From M55B112 sp040903745 (GTDB taxonomy: Bacteria > Bacteroidota > Bacteroidia > Bacteroidales > GCA-2748055): a DNA stretch of 52,361 nt. The DNA lies in the NCBI GenBank assembly GCA_040903745.1, contig JBBDUV010000024.1, positions 1 to 52,361 of the forward strand, given 5' to 3'. The notes beneath the pieces were generated by a model. It had not been told where the DNA came from and did not search any database. It was given only the letters and a program-made list of their open reading frames with translations. Numbering within the stretch: the stretch's first letter is position 1; each line of letters starts with the position of its first letter. The position numbers and the translations under genes are program-made. This document shows, in pieces, positions 44,729-52,361 of the stretch.

Positions 44729-45901
44729 TCAAAATCGATCCTCGTAAAGCAGGTACCTCTTCCTTATACCCATATATTTCTCCAACCCCGCTTGCCACGA
44801 CGCCCTGATCTGCTCCTCCGTCCAGCCTGCAATGATCTGTTGCCTGAGCCGGTCCGTTCCCGCGAGACTCTCAAAGAAAGGCAAAAAGAAATTCTTTTTA
44901 TCCGGAAACTTCTGATAGGCATCCAGCAGCCACCCCAGCTCGATCCGCCTCCACCCGTCATCAGGCACAAATCCGCGCAGGTCCTCCCCGTAACAGGTCT
45001 CCCCTTTCAACTTCGGATACATCGACATCCCTTCAATACCCTCCGGCACAAAAGAGAAACTCCCCGGCAGGTCGGGATGACCATACACCTCGAAAGGCAT
45101 CAGCGTTCCCCTCCCCTCACTGATCACCGTACCCTCAAAAAAGCAGGTAGAGGGGTATATCCTGATCGCGTGATCGTTCGGCAGGTTGGGCGATGGCTTC
45201 ACCGGGAGGGCGTATTCCCTGCCGTAGTAATAATTCGCACACGGTATCACGGTAAGATCGCATTGAACGCCTTCACGGAGCCATCCCTCCCCGTTGATCA
45301 TCAGGGCCACCTCACCGATCGTGAGGCCATAGACTACCGGGATCGGATGCATCCCGACAAAGCTGCTGAACTGCGGCTCAAGGAGTGGCCCATCGATAAA
45401 ACCATCGTTGGGATTGGGGCGGTCGAGAACCAGCAGCGGAACATTATTCTCTGAACAGGCCTCCATAACATAGTGCAGCGTAGAGATATAGGTATAAAAG
45501 CGGGTGCCCACATCCTGGATATCGAAAATGATCAGGTCAACCCCTGCAAGATCCTCCTCCGTGGGCTTTTTGTGCCGGCCATAGAGGGAAACGATCGGGA
45601 TACCCGTAGAGGGATCGGTCTCATCCGACACGGCCACTCCGTCGTCAATATCGCCCCTGAAACCATGTTCGGGGGCAAAGACCTTCCGGATAACAAAACG
45701 GTTTTCACTGAGCGACAGCAGCGTATCTACCAGGTGAACGCCCTTAACCACGGAGGTTTGGTTTGCAACTATGGCAAGGTTCCTTTCCCCGAGCAGCGGG
45801 ATGATCTTCTCAAGCTGTTCGGCACCTGGCTGTATGTTGTTCATTTGTCCGCTGCAGGATTCTACCATAAAAATAAAAAGCGTTAAAATTATATATCGCA
45901 T
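44729..45901 (-). CDS. NamZ/DUF1343 exo-beta-N-acetylmuramidase-like lipoprotein
   Basis: The 390-residue protein has a short lipoprotein signal ending VESC (Cys16). It then shows the DUF1343 (GH171, NamZ) pattern: ANQTSVVKGVHLVDTLLSL, VFAPEHGFRGDIDDG, IPIVSLYGRHKKPTEEDL, then LIIFDIQDVGTRFYTYISTL, LLVLDRPNPNDGFIDGPLLE and YGLTIGEVALMINGEGW. NamZ enzymes release N-acetylmuramic acid from the non-reducing end of peptidoglycan fragments, so this protein probably takes part in cell-wall recycling. The Cys anchor predicts a membrane position facing the periplasm. A candidate promoter lies just upstream. Confidence 0.9.
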   Translation of the reverse strand: MRYIILTLFIFMVESCSGQMNNIQPGAEQLEKIIPLLGERNLAIVANQTSVVKGVHLVDTLLSLSENRFVIRKVFAPEHGFRGDIDDGVAVSDETDPSTGIPIVSLYGRHKKPTEEDLAGVDLIIFDIQDVGTRFYTYISTLHYVMEACSENNVPLLVLDRPNPNDGFIDGPLLEPQFSSFVGMHPIPVVYGLTIGEVALMINGEGWLREGVQCDLTVIPCANYYYGREYALPVKPSPNLPNDHAIRIYPSTCFFEGTVISEGRGTLMPFEVYGHPDLPGSFSFVPEGIEGMSMYPKLKGETCYGEDLRGFVPDDGWRRIELGWLLDAYQKFPDKKNFFLPFFESLAGTDRLRQQIIAGWTEEQIRASWQAGLEKYMGIRKRYLLYEDRF

Positions 45902-45921
45902 ATCATTCGAACTATGTCGCC

Positions 45922-45929
45922 CAAATATA
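45922..45929 (-). promoter_or_regulatory. Candidate -7 element for the NamZ-like gene
   Basis: The minus strand reads TATATTTG, an exact TAnnTTTG match, 21 bp before the start codon. The nearest TTTG (45944-45947) is only 14 bp upstream, which is short. The resulting leader would be very short. Confidence 0.38.
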
Positions 45930-46008
45930 GCAATGCAATTTCACAAAAAAAGGAAATTTCCATGCTTCGAAGAAAAATTTTGCATTTCCCAATATGATAA
46001 AAGTTAAC

Positions 46009-46016
46009 TATTTTTG
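46009..46016 (+). promoter_or_regulatory. TAnnTTTG element overlapping the proposed start of the FtsX-type gene
   Basis: TATTTTTG at 46009-46016 is an exact consensus match and overlaps the TTG at 46014 that would be the first codon of the 46014-47282 frame. A TTTG at 45979-45982 lies 26 bp upstream, longer than usual. If this promoter is used, translation must begin further in, for example at CTG 46038. Confidence 0.35.
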
Positions 46017-47282
46017 ATCTCATTTAATATCATAGCCCTGAACACCGAACTATTCATAGCAAAGCGGATCATCGGCCATAAAAGTGAGAGAAAAAGGTTT
46101 TCCAGCTCCATCGTTGGCATTGCCACCTTTGGTATAGCCCTGGGACTGGCAGTGATGATCGTTGCTGTAGCCATTGTAACAGGCTTTAAAAATGAGATAT
46201 CCAATAAAGTAATTGGTTTTGGTTCGCACATCCAATTAATGAATATGGATTCGAACACCTCCTATGAGACAACACCGGTGAGAACAAATCCTGCTTTTTT
46301 GGATGGTATCAGGGATCTTCCTGAAGTTAAAAAGGTACAGATGTTCGCCATAAAAGCCGGGATCATCAAAACCGGGGAGAACATACAGGGGGCAGTATTG
46401 AAAGGGGCCGGGCCCGATTATGACTGGTCATTTCTCAACCGGAGTCTGGTTGCCGGTGAACCGGTAAGCATCAGCGACAGTGTCCGAACCGACGAAGTGC
46501 TTCTGTCTGAAAATGTTGCCCGCATGCTTGGTCTCAAGGTAGGTGATAGCTTTAACATGTATTTCATCCAGGACCCTCCACGCGCCAGACGGTTCACTAT
46601 AGCAGGACTATACCGGACGAGCCTGGTGGAATTCGACAAGCTGTTTGTCTATGCAGACATCAAACACCTGCAGCGGCTGAACAGCTGGTCTACAGATGAG
46701 GTGAGTGGATATGAAGTGATGCTGAACTCTATCCGCGATGCAGAGGCCGCAACAGAGAAGATCAGGGAAATCACAGCGATGTCTTTTACAGAGGATGGGG
46801 CAATGCTCAAGGTATTGCCGATCCAGGAGAGATACAGCCAGATTTTCGACTGGTTGAACCTGCAAGACATGAATATCATTATTATAATTGTACTGATGCT
46901 GGTTGTGGCCGGCTTTAACATGATATCCGGCCTGCTGATCCTGATCCTCGAGCGAACCAATATGATTGGTATTCTGAAAGGATTGGGGACTGTAGATGCT
47001 TCGATCCGTAAAATCTTTCTGTACCAGTCAGGATACCTGGCCATCAAAGGGCTCCTCTGGGGGAACCTGATCGGACTTACAATCTGCTTTCTGCAATACA
47101 GGTTTAACCTTGTCACACTTGATCCGGAATCCTACTATCTGGATACCGTGCCCATCAACCTGAACGTAATCCATATACTGTTGCTGAATCTGGGAACGCT
47201 GGCCTCCACATTTCTCTTTCTCCTGGTCCCCTCGATGATCATTGCACGCATCTCACCCGAGAAGTCGATCCGTTTTGAGTGA
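46014..47282 (+). CDS. FtsX/LolC-E-type ABC permease
   Basis: The protein is of the lipoprotein-releasing (LolC/LolE) permease type. NTELFIAKRIIGHKSERKRF starts the family-like part, and the first transmembrane helix is near IATFGIALGLAVMIVAVAIVTGF. A periplasmic domain (about 75-270) follows, then three C-terminal helices (MNIIIIIVLMLVVAGFNMIS, YLAIKGLLWGNLIGLTICF and ILLLNLGTLASTFLFLLVP). These permeases pair with an ATPase (LolD) to extract lipoproteins for transport to the outer membrane. No ATPase is next to it. No ATG exists near the start: the frame opens at TTG 46014, and a CTG at 46038 would give MNTELFIAKR, which resembles family N-termini more closely. The start is therefore uncertain by eight codons. 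Confidence 0.85.
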   Translation: MISFNIIALNTELFIAKRIIGHKSERKRFSSSIVGIATFGIALGLAVMIVAVAIVTGFKNEISNKVIGFGSHIQLMNMDSNTSYETTPVRTNPAFLDGIRDLPEVKKVQMFAIKAGIIKTGENIQGAVLKGAGPDYDWSFLNRSLVAGEPVSISDSVRTDEVLLSENVARMLGLKVGDSFNMYFIQDPPRARRFTIAGLYRTSLVEFDKLFVYADIKHLQRLNSWSTDEVSGYEVMLNSIRDAEAATEKIREITAMSFTEDGAMLKVLPIQERYSQIFDWLNLQDMNIIIIIVLMLVVAGFNMISGLLILILERTNMIGILKGLGTVDASIRKIFLYQSGYLAIKGLLWGNLIGLTICFLQYRFNLVTLDPESYYLDTVPINLNVIHILLLNLGTLASTFLFLLVPSMIIARISPEKSIRFE

Positions 47283-47312
47283 TCGATCTCCACTTCAACT
47301 ATTCTTTTCCCC

Positions 47313-47960
47313 CTATTTCTTCTTCGTCTTTTTCCGCTTTGTGGCTTTCCGGTCCCTTTTCTCTTTTCTTTCCTCTTTCATTTTTTCACGAAGCTTTTTG
47401 ATCCGCTTTTTGAAGCTATTCAGTAGCTCACTCCTGGTCTCATCCACTTCGGTGTAGGTGTATTTCCTGAGCGCCATAATCTTTCTGTCTGTCTGCTCTG
47501 CCTGCCGGGAGATCAGTAAAAAGAAGAGCACTGTGGATATCAATATCAGGCCCAGGAGAGCGGGGCCGGCAATATAAAACATCCTTCTGGTCCTCTCCTT
47601 CTCCGCATTGATCACATACTTATTCATCACGGCCATCTGTTCCGTCATTTCCATCTGAACGATCAGTTCCCGGTTTTCTCTTTCCAGATCACTGATCACT
47701 GCATCATGCAGGATTGAAATGCCAACCAGGGAATCGATCATCACCTGCTGCTGCTCCATTGTATGTGTCAACCGGCTCTCCAAAAAGTGCAATTTCCTGT
47801 TAAGTTGTTGTGCCTGAACCTCAATGAGACTATCGATAACCAGAAGGCTGTCGGAAAAATCTATTCCAGTAGTTAGGGTCTCCTCCTGCGCATTTGATGG
47901 CATTAAAACAGAAAACATGAACAGCAGAACAACGATAAAAGATTTGATTTGAGGGATCAT
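47313..47960 (-). CDS. Coiled-coil single-span membrane protein with strongly basic tail
   Basis: The 215-residue protein has a signal peptide (about 1-24, ending SNAQ) and a mainly helical, Gln/Glu/Leu-rich region (about 45-125) with heptad character. One transmembrane helix (MFYIAGPALLGLILISTVLF, then FLLIS, about 127-151) comes next. The C-terminal tail ends in a Lys/Arg/Glu-rich run (from KKRIKKLREKMKEERKEKRD to the end). The topology would be periplasmic coiled coil and cytoplasmic basic tail. It is convergent with the permease (30 bp) and divergent from the Nudix gene (49 bp). I do not recognise the family; the basic tail could contact nucleic acid or acidic lipids. Confidence 0.7.
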   Translation of the reverse strand: MIPQIKSFIVVLLFMFSVLMPSNAQEETLTTGIDFSDSLLVIDSLIEVQAQQLNRKLHFLESRLTHTMEQQQVMIDSLVGISILHDAVISDLERENRELIVQMEMTEQMAVMNKYVINAEKERTRRMFYIAGPALLGLILISTVLFFLLISRQAEQTDRKIMALRKYTYTEVDETRSELLNSFKKRIKKLREKMKEERKEKRDRKATKRKKTKKK

Positions 47961-47972
47961 AGCTTATCTTTG
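47943..47972 (+). promoter_or_regulatory. Candidate promoter of the Nudix gene
   Basis: TTTG at 47943-47946 and TATCTTTG at 47965-47972 are separated by 18 bp, which fits both elements and the spacing of Bacteroidota promoters. The start codon is at 48010, giving a leader of about 30 nt. The -33 element lies inside the start of the oppositely oriented gene. Confidence 0.58.
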
Positions 47973-48009
47973 TTCATTCAAAATTCGACTATTTTTTGTT
48001 CATTACCTA

Positions 48010-48624
48010 ATGGCATTGGAATTAAATAAAAAGAGACTGGTTCGACTGTTGAATGGTGGTCTGCCCGGCAGGAATGCCCAGGAGCTGATGTCACCTAACG
48101 TAAGAGCGCGGTTCACTGTTGAAGACGACTGCAGGGAGGCGGCGGTAATGCTGTTAATCTATCCTGATGAGAATAAAAGGCGCATGGTGTTCATTAAACG
48201 AAATGAATACAGGGGTCCGCACAGCGGACAGGTCAGCTTTCCCGGCGGCATGAAAGAGCAGCAGGATAAAGACCATACCAGTACGGCCCTGCGTGAAACT
48301 GAGGAAGAGACCGGTGTTCCAGCTACTGAAATTGAGGTACTGGGTGCGCTCACGCCGCTTATCATACCGGTTAGCAATTTCTGTGTTTACCCGTTTATCG
48401 GCTGGATGGATTCATTGCCTGAATTTCAACCTGACACTATTGAAGTACAGTATCTTATCTGCCCTGAAATTCGCGCCCTTTTCGATCCAAAAAACAGAAA
48501 AACAGGAATATTTGATCGCGGCGGGACAACGGTATCCACTCCCTATATTGATATTGACGGAGAGATGATTTGGGGTGCAACCGCGATGATGCTGAGTGAA
48601 TTTACGGCATTAATTGGTTATTAG
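48010..48624 (+). CDS. CoA-type Nudix hydrolase
   Basis: The 204-residue protein is a Nudix hydrolase of the CoA pyrophosphatase subgroup. The motif FIKRNEYRGPHSGQVSFPGG at 61-80 is the UPF0035-type signature placed before the Nudix box, and ALRETEEETGVP at 93-104 is the box core. SNFCVYPFIGWMDSLPEF and WGATAMMLSEF near the end also fit. The subgroup splits coenzyme A or its derivatives into 3',5'-ADP and phosphopantetheine and needs magnesium or manganese. Its 3' end overlaps the convergent mltF gene by 23 bp. The substrate is by family analogy. Confidence 0.87.
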   Translation: MALELNKKRLVRLLNGGLPGRNAQELMSPNVRARFTVEDDCREAAVMLLIYPDENKRRMVFIKRNEYRGPHSGQVSFPGGMKEQQDKDHTSTALRETEEETGVPATEIEVLGALTPLIIPVSNFCVYPFIGWMDSLPEFQPDTIEVQYLICPEIRALFDPKNRKTGIFDRGGTTVSTPYIDIDGEMIWGATAMMLSEFTALIGY

Positions 48625-50083
48625 CAAGAAGTCCGTCGTCAACAATATTTTTGTAGTGTTCGTACCGGTCCGTTACCTGCCTGACATAGTTGGTTGTTTC
48701 GATACCCCTGGCATATCCATGCTTAACCACCGGATCACGGTAGTATTTAGGCTGGGATTTATTCAGGAGCCATTTTTCCACATTGTCTTCCCATATATCC
48801 GGATTATCGCCATGCTTCTCTGCCAGTCTGCGTGCATCATCAACATGACCTTTACCTACATTGTAGGCCGCCAGTACAAATTTGGTACGCTCAATAGAAT
48901 CAGGTATTACTCCTTCAAACCGTTTGTCGAGCCATTTGATAAAACTTGCCCCTGCACGAATATGCGATTCGGGTGAAGTGTTGCGACTAACGCCAAAACG
49001 ACCGGCTGTGGCGGGCATTAACTGCATGAGGCCAAAAGCACCCGCCCATGAAACTGCCTGCGGATTGAATCGTGACTCCTGGTAGATCAGGGATGATACC
49101 AGGCGCCAGTCCCAGCCGATCCGTTCACTTTCCCGTTGAACAATTTTATCGTATCTGGATATTTTACCACTTCCCAGAACGTAGTAATCGCTGGATACCA
49201 TATTCACCGTATGCTGATTTCTGAAATACTTATTGTAGATCACCGCATACCGGGTTGTTTTTTTGAAATCTTTCAACCATTTATCAATTTCGACTTTCAA
49301 CTCATCGGAATCTTTTTTTACGGCCCATGCCAGGTGCTGCGGGAAAGAGACAGCGGTTTCAATATCGAGTATAGGATAATAGCTCTTATTAACAGCTGCA
49401 ACGTTTTCATCGGCAACCGTATAATCAATCTCCCCCCTGGCAACCATCTGAACCAGCTGTTCTGCTTCAATAGCCACCGGTACAATATTAATCTCCGATC
49501 CAATCTCATTTGCCAGTGCATTCAGCCTGTCGGCATAAACAGAACCCTTCTGCACATAAACAGTCTTCTCTGCAAGGTCCAACTGGTTCCTGATCAGGGA
49601 GTCTTTCAGTTGCGAAGGATGGAGTCTCCTGTAACTATCAGGCAATCGTTGCACAAGGACCTGACGGGTTTGAGAATGTGGATGGGTAAAGGCAACTTTA
49701 TCTTTCCTGTCTGATGTAACTGTTAAGTTCATAGCGATCAGATCGATATCACCCGTATGGAGCTGATTAAAGGTCTCATCAATATCGCTGCTTACCCGTA
49801 CGTCTAGCCTAAGGTCAAGATAATTAGCCAGCTCCTGTAACATTTGGTATTGGTATCCCATGGGCTGACCGCGATAGATGAAGTAGCTGGTCGAACTAAA
49901 ATCGGCAGCAACGACCAATCTGCCCTCTTGCCGGATCAGGTCGAGGTCAGAAAAATGCTCCTTGTCTCTACCATAATGAAACGCATCATGGTTCCTGTTA
50001 GCACTGTCACAAGCCTCAAACAGGCCGGGTAAAAGAAAAAACAGGAAAAGTGTACTATATATTTTTATCCTTTTCAAATTCAT
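48602..50083 (-). CDS. mltF: Membrane-bound lytic murein transglycosylase F
   Basis: MltF cleaves peptidoglycan glycan strands to 1,6-anhydro-muramyl ends. The 493-residue protein has a lipoprotein signal ending LFEAC (Cys25). An SBP_bac_3-type regulatory domain follows (about 50-290, with EGRLVVAADFSSTSYFIYRG and the GDIDLIAMNLTVTSDRK block). A C-terminal SLT domain (about 310-470) has the catalytic Glu336 in YQESRFNPQAVSWAGAFGLM and then QLMPATAGRFG, with AYNVG at 406-410. This two-domain order defines MltF. The lipid anchor probably puts it on the outer membrane facing the periplasm. Confidence 0.93.
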   Translation of the reverse strand: MNLKRIKIYSTLFLFFLLPGLFEACDSANRNHDAFHYGRDKEHFSDLDLIRQEGRLVVAADFSSTSYFIYRGQPMGYQYQMLQELANYLDLRLDVRVSSDIDETFNQLHTGDIDLIAMNLTVTSDRKDKVAFTHPHSQTRQVLVQRLPDSYRRLHPSQLKDSLIRNQLDLAEKTVYVQKGSVYADRLNALANEIGSEINIVPVAIEAEQLVQMVARGEIDYTVADENVAAVNKSYYPILDIETAVSFPQHLAWAVKKDSDELKVEIDKWLKDFKKTTRYAVIYNKYFRNQHTVNMVSSDYYVLGSGKISRYDKIVQRESERIGWDWRLVSSLIYQESRFNPQAVSWAGAFGLMQLMPATAGRFGVSRNTSPESHIRAGASFIKWLDKRFEGVIPDSIERTKFVLAAYNVGKGHVDDARRLAEKHGDNPDIWEDNVEKWLLNKSQPKYYRDPVVKHGYARGIETTNYVRQVTDRYEHYKNIVDDGLLANNQLMP

Positions 50084-50152
50084 AGCGACTGTTTAATATT
50101 TTGCGTCGTCACTTCATTCACAAATAACGTGCCGAAATGTTTCTAAACATGA

Positions 50153-52117
50153 TTAATCATAAAACGTCCATGCAAGTCCGAACCGGAAGAATGCCGGTTT
50201 AGCAGGGTATTCAGCAACCGTAAAGTAGTTATTCCCAACGATTCCAGCCAGACCGTTGTTATAAGAGGCAAAGATCCGGGTCCGCTTGATCCGGATCCCA
50301 AGAAAAGCGTCGGCAAACGGGTACCCACCGAGGGTTCTGTTGTTTTGCAGATAAAAAACTCCGGTTACAGGCATATAGGCACTGCCTTTATACGGGGTTG
50401 TTATATACAGATCTATTCCTATCTGGGCAGTGAGTGCCCCTTTAAAAAACACCTGTTCCCAATAGTTGGATGTTTTTAGTGCTGCCAGGGGTAGTCTGAG
50501 CACCTCTTCGGCTGTTGTAAACTGAAGCAACAGCTGGTTATGCGAATTAAACCCTGAAATTTTAAAATACTTGTTAAACTTCCCAGCGATAATATAAGCG
50601 GTTTTGTCATATTGGGCAGGCAGTGCCTCCTCATCCCAATAGAGGAAATTTGTCCACACCCCAGCAGTGACCACGGCGTCGAACCGTTGTTCGGTATTGG
50701 TCAGAAATGCCTCTCCCCTAATCAATTGAGATGCTTTAAAGTCATTTTCCCATTGAAAGAACGCGGATGAGTAATGGTTGTGGTAATAACTCACATTCCT
50801 GTTCTCAATATTTCCCCGCAGTCCTAGTCGGTAAGTCTTAAATACCTGCCTTGAAAATGTGGCATTGGCAATAATGTTGTTCCTGTAGTAACCAGCCAGG
50901 TAATATTTAGCATCCACATTCCAGTACCAGGCTTTATTGGGCGGACCGGCCATGTGGAAGCCGACAAACAGTTCATTGAAAAAGCGGTTTTTCATCACAG
51001 CTGCTGCTGTATCGTTGAATACTGAATCGAGAACGAGTGGAGTATAGCTTGAGGTATCGAAGTGAGAAAAAACCAGGTATTCGTCCGGTGACAGCTGTCC
51101 GTAACGTGAAAATTCATGACCGGCATACACCCTGGCCGACAGCTTGTCAGTATAGGGATCGCCCAGCACCATTTGGAAGATATTTGAAATCTCATCATAA
51201 ACAGCAGAGTCTTTTACATTATCATGGTAATAATAAAAATTATTGTAAAAGTCAGGCATTTCTATATGCGACACCTGGTCTTCGTAGTACCGCTTATTTC
51301 GTTCGGCCATCAGCTGGTGGTTGAAGAAGAAATTTTTCCCGGAGTCGGTCTTAACCCCAAGGGAATCGGTAAATGTTCTTTTCTCACTAATCATGAATTT
51401 TTGCGTATAGAACAGCTGCATCCGGTTGTATCCTGAGCTTGCATTATTGAGTTTCACCGGGTATAACCATTTATCAATCAGGCTATCTCCTAAAAAAGAG
51501 TCGGTGTTTTTAAGTCCGCCATTCTCTCTATTGTTGAATCGGTTGAAGTGAAAAGTCCCGAAAGCCGAATAAGCTTGTCTGGCCCTGCTTCCGAAAAGTG
51601 TAAACTTCGACACCCTGCTCTCCTCATTGGTATAGAGCTCCTTACCAGAAAGAATTTCAAAATCAATTCCTATGTTGGTAAACGGATCCATATTCTGGGT
51701 ATGCAGGAATCTTACTGACTCCTCGTTCCATTCTACGCCAAACATATTGCTATAAATAAGTTCAGTAAATGGCGTACGTGTGTTATAGAATACTGTTCGA
51801 TCGGGATTAAAGAGGTAAGGTTGCATGGATGCACCAAAAAGGAAATGGCTGATCCCTGGACGGTCGAAAAGATACATATTCTGTGCTGCATGCCCCAGGA
51901 TGCCGACTTTCTCATAAGCTACCCCATTCCTGTTCAAAGGATTAAAATCAATGTGAAGACCGTACAGGGAAGTATCCCGCTCAGTATCCTCAAACCGGGT
52001 ATAATTATGCATCAGTTTCCAGGTATTGATTGTTCTGGAGGTATCGATAATTTGCGCTCTCATCCCGGAAGAGGTAAGACCAAGCAGCAGGGCTATATAT
52101 ACTAACAAGTGCTTCAT
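50153..52117 (-). CDS. Putative porin (Porin_10 type)
   Basis: The 654-residue protein has a signal peptide (about 1-21, ending MRAQ). A long chain of amphipathic beta strands follows, rich in Tyr, Phe, Asn and Gly, ending in FFRFGLAWTFYD with an aromatic penultimate strand as expected for an outer-membrane barrel. The start IIDTSRTINTWKLMHNYTRF, followed by DFNPLNRNGVAYEKVGILGH and MYLFDRPGISHFLFGA, matches the Bacteroidota putative porin family (Porin_10). The strand number cannot be set by eye. It probably passes small solutes across the outer membrane. A near-consensus promoter element (TATCTTTA) occurs at 52129-52136 on the minus strand. Confidence 0.83.
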   Translation of the reverse strand: MKHLLVYIALLLGLTSSGMRAQIIDTSRTINTWKLMHNYTRFEDTERDTSLYGLHIDFNPLNRNGVAYEKVGILGHAAQNMYLFDRPGISHFLFGASMQPYLFNPDRTVFYNTRTPFTELIYSNMFGVEWNEESVRFLHTQNMDPFTNIGIDFEILSGKELYTNEESRVSKFTLFGSRARQAYSAFGTFHFNRFNNRENGGLKNTDSFLGDSLIDKWLYPVKLNNASSGYNRMQLFYTQKFMISEKRTFTDSLGVKTDSGKNFFFNHQLMAERNKRYYEDQVSHIEMPDFYNNFYYYHDNVKDSAVYDEISNIFQMVLGDPYTDKLSARVYAGHEFSRYGQLSPDEYLVFSHFDTSSYTPLVLDSVFNDTAAAVMKNRFFNELFVGFHMAGPPNKAWYWNVDAKYYLAGYYRNNIIANATFSRQVFKTYRLGLRGNIENRNVSYYHNHYSSAFFQWENDFKASQLIRGEAFLTNTEQRFDAVVTAGVWTNFLYWDEEALPAQYDKTAYIIAGKFNKYFKISGFNSHNQLLLQFTTAEEVLRLPLAALKTSNYWEQVFFKGALTAQIGIDLYITTPYKGSAYMPVTGVFYLQNNRTLGGYPFADAFLGIRIKRTRIFASYNNGLAGIVGNNYFTVAEYPAKPAFFRFGLAWTFYD

Positions 52118-52238
52118 CAGATATAGTATAAAGATAACACACTTCTGTATTGAAAGAGAATGAATTTATTCAATGCTGTCGGATGTTGGTTGGAATAATG
52201 GAGTGAACATGAGTGTTACAGAAGAGATTGCTGTTCAT

Positions 52239-52273
52239 AAAAAAATCCTGTCCCGGCGAACCGGAACAGGATT
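52239..52273 (-). terminator. Rho-independent terminator of the rRNA operon
   Basis: On the minus strand the 13-bp stem AATCCTGTTCCGG/CCGGGACAGGATT closes a TTCG tetraloop, with one T-G wobble. It is followed by seven T residues (A-run at 52239-52245 on the plus strand). The stem lies directly after the 5S rRNA 3' end, so it ends the ribosomal transcript. Confidence 0.9.
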
Positions 52274-52283
52274 AATAAAAGAT

Positions 52284-52361
52284 AGGCAACGACTTACTCT
52301 CCCACGAATGCAGTACCATCAGCGCTGATGAGCTTAACTTCTCTGTTCGGAATGGTAAGAG
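52284..52361 (-). rRNA. rrf: 5S ribosomal RNA, 3' part
   Basis: The minus strand contains the highly conserved 5S segment CCATTCCGAACAGAGAAGTT followed by AAGCTCATCAGCGCTGATGG and the closing GTGGGAGAGTAAGTCGTTGCC. Roughly the last 75-80 nt are inside the window, and the 5' part lies beyond the right edge. The exact 3' end near 52284 is approximate. The orientation implies 16S and 23S genes further right, read towards the porin gene. Confidence 0.95.

Noticed and set aside
44726..45454. 242-residue plus-strand frame opposite the NamZ-like gene
   Set aside because: It is a shadow of a clear DUF1343 gene. The Pro/Arg/His-rich composition is typical of antisense frames in this genome.
1..52361. 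CRISPR arrays, insertion sequences or prophage genes
   Set aside because: No regularly spaced repeats of CRISPR size, no transposase or integrase motifs and no phage structural genes were seen in the translations.

Overview
The window reads as chromosomal DNA of a Bacteroidota bacterium, probably a Bacteroidales/Marinilabiliales-type lineage. The support is a type IX secretion (T9SS) gene cluster with a PorP/SprF-family protein and a gliding-type C-terminal sorting domain, a GH92 glycosidase lipoprotein, a Porin_10-type porin, a DUF4783-nadC pair, an archaeal-type GlmM, and several promoters that fit the Bacteroidota pattern TAnnTTTG with little or no Shine-Dalgarno. Genes are dense, G+C is moderate, and no insertion sequence, prophage, CRISPR array or tRNA was seen.

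Layout. 1-8640: a truncated GH92 mannosidase-like lipoprotein (-), a GlmU-family protein (+), then a minus-strand block of glmM, periplasmic adaptor, MacB-type permease and TolC. This is a tripartite exporter without an adjacent ATPase. 8641-9128 is the only gene-free stretch over 300 bp; it is the divergent glmM/rluB control region and carries a pair of 15-bp direct repeats. 9129-13065 (+): rluB-type pseudouridine synthase with a repetitive basic N-terminus, era, der and a small lipoprotein. 13062-24114 (-): a compact five-gene set of a 1484-residue T9SS substrate, a PorP/SprF protein, a PD40-PKD protein, a secreted protein of unknown family and a propeller sensor with a cytoplasmic PP2C phosphatase. 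24194-28371 (-): rlmH and an NtrY-like sensor kinase. 28520-30622 (+): DUF4783, nadC, pdxH. 30726-35046 (-): a nucleoside hydrolase/FmdE-like fusion and valS. 35227-42123 (+): a TetR-TolC-adaptor-RND efflux operon ending in a small PII-like protein. 42399-44001 (+): DUF1573 lipoprotein and an aminotransferase. 44015-52117: a small membrane protein, a NamZ-type muramidase, an FtsX/LolC-type permease, a coiled-coil membrane protein, a CoA-type Nudix hydrolase, MltF and a porin. 52239-52361 (-): the terminator and 3' part of a 5S rRNA, so a ribosomal operon lies just to the right and is read towards these genes.

How they fit together. Much of the window serves the envelope: amino-sugar precursor supply (glmM and the GlmU relative), peptidoglycan turnover (NamZ, MltF), two export systems, lipoprotein-related permeases and one surface-protein cluster. 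The most promising candidate for an undescribed system is the five-gene cluster at 13062-24114. It would couple a secreted multi-module surface protein and its outer-membrane partner to a transmembrane sensor whose output is a serine phosphatase. The second is the nucleoside hydrolase/FmdE-like fusion at 33469-35046, and the third is the PII-like protein of the RND operon. Gene calls rest on motifs read by eye from the translations; no database search was possible.
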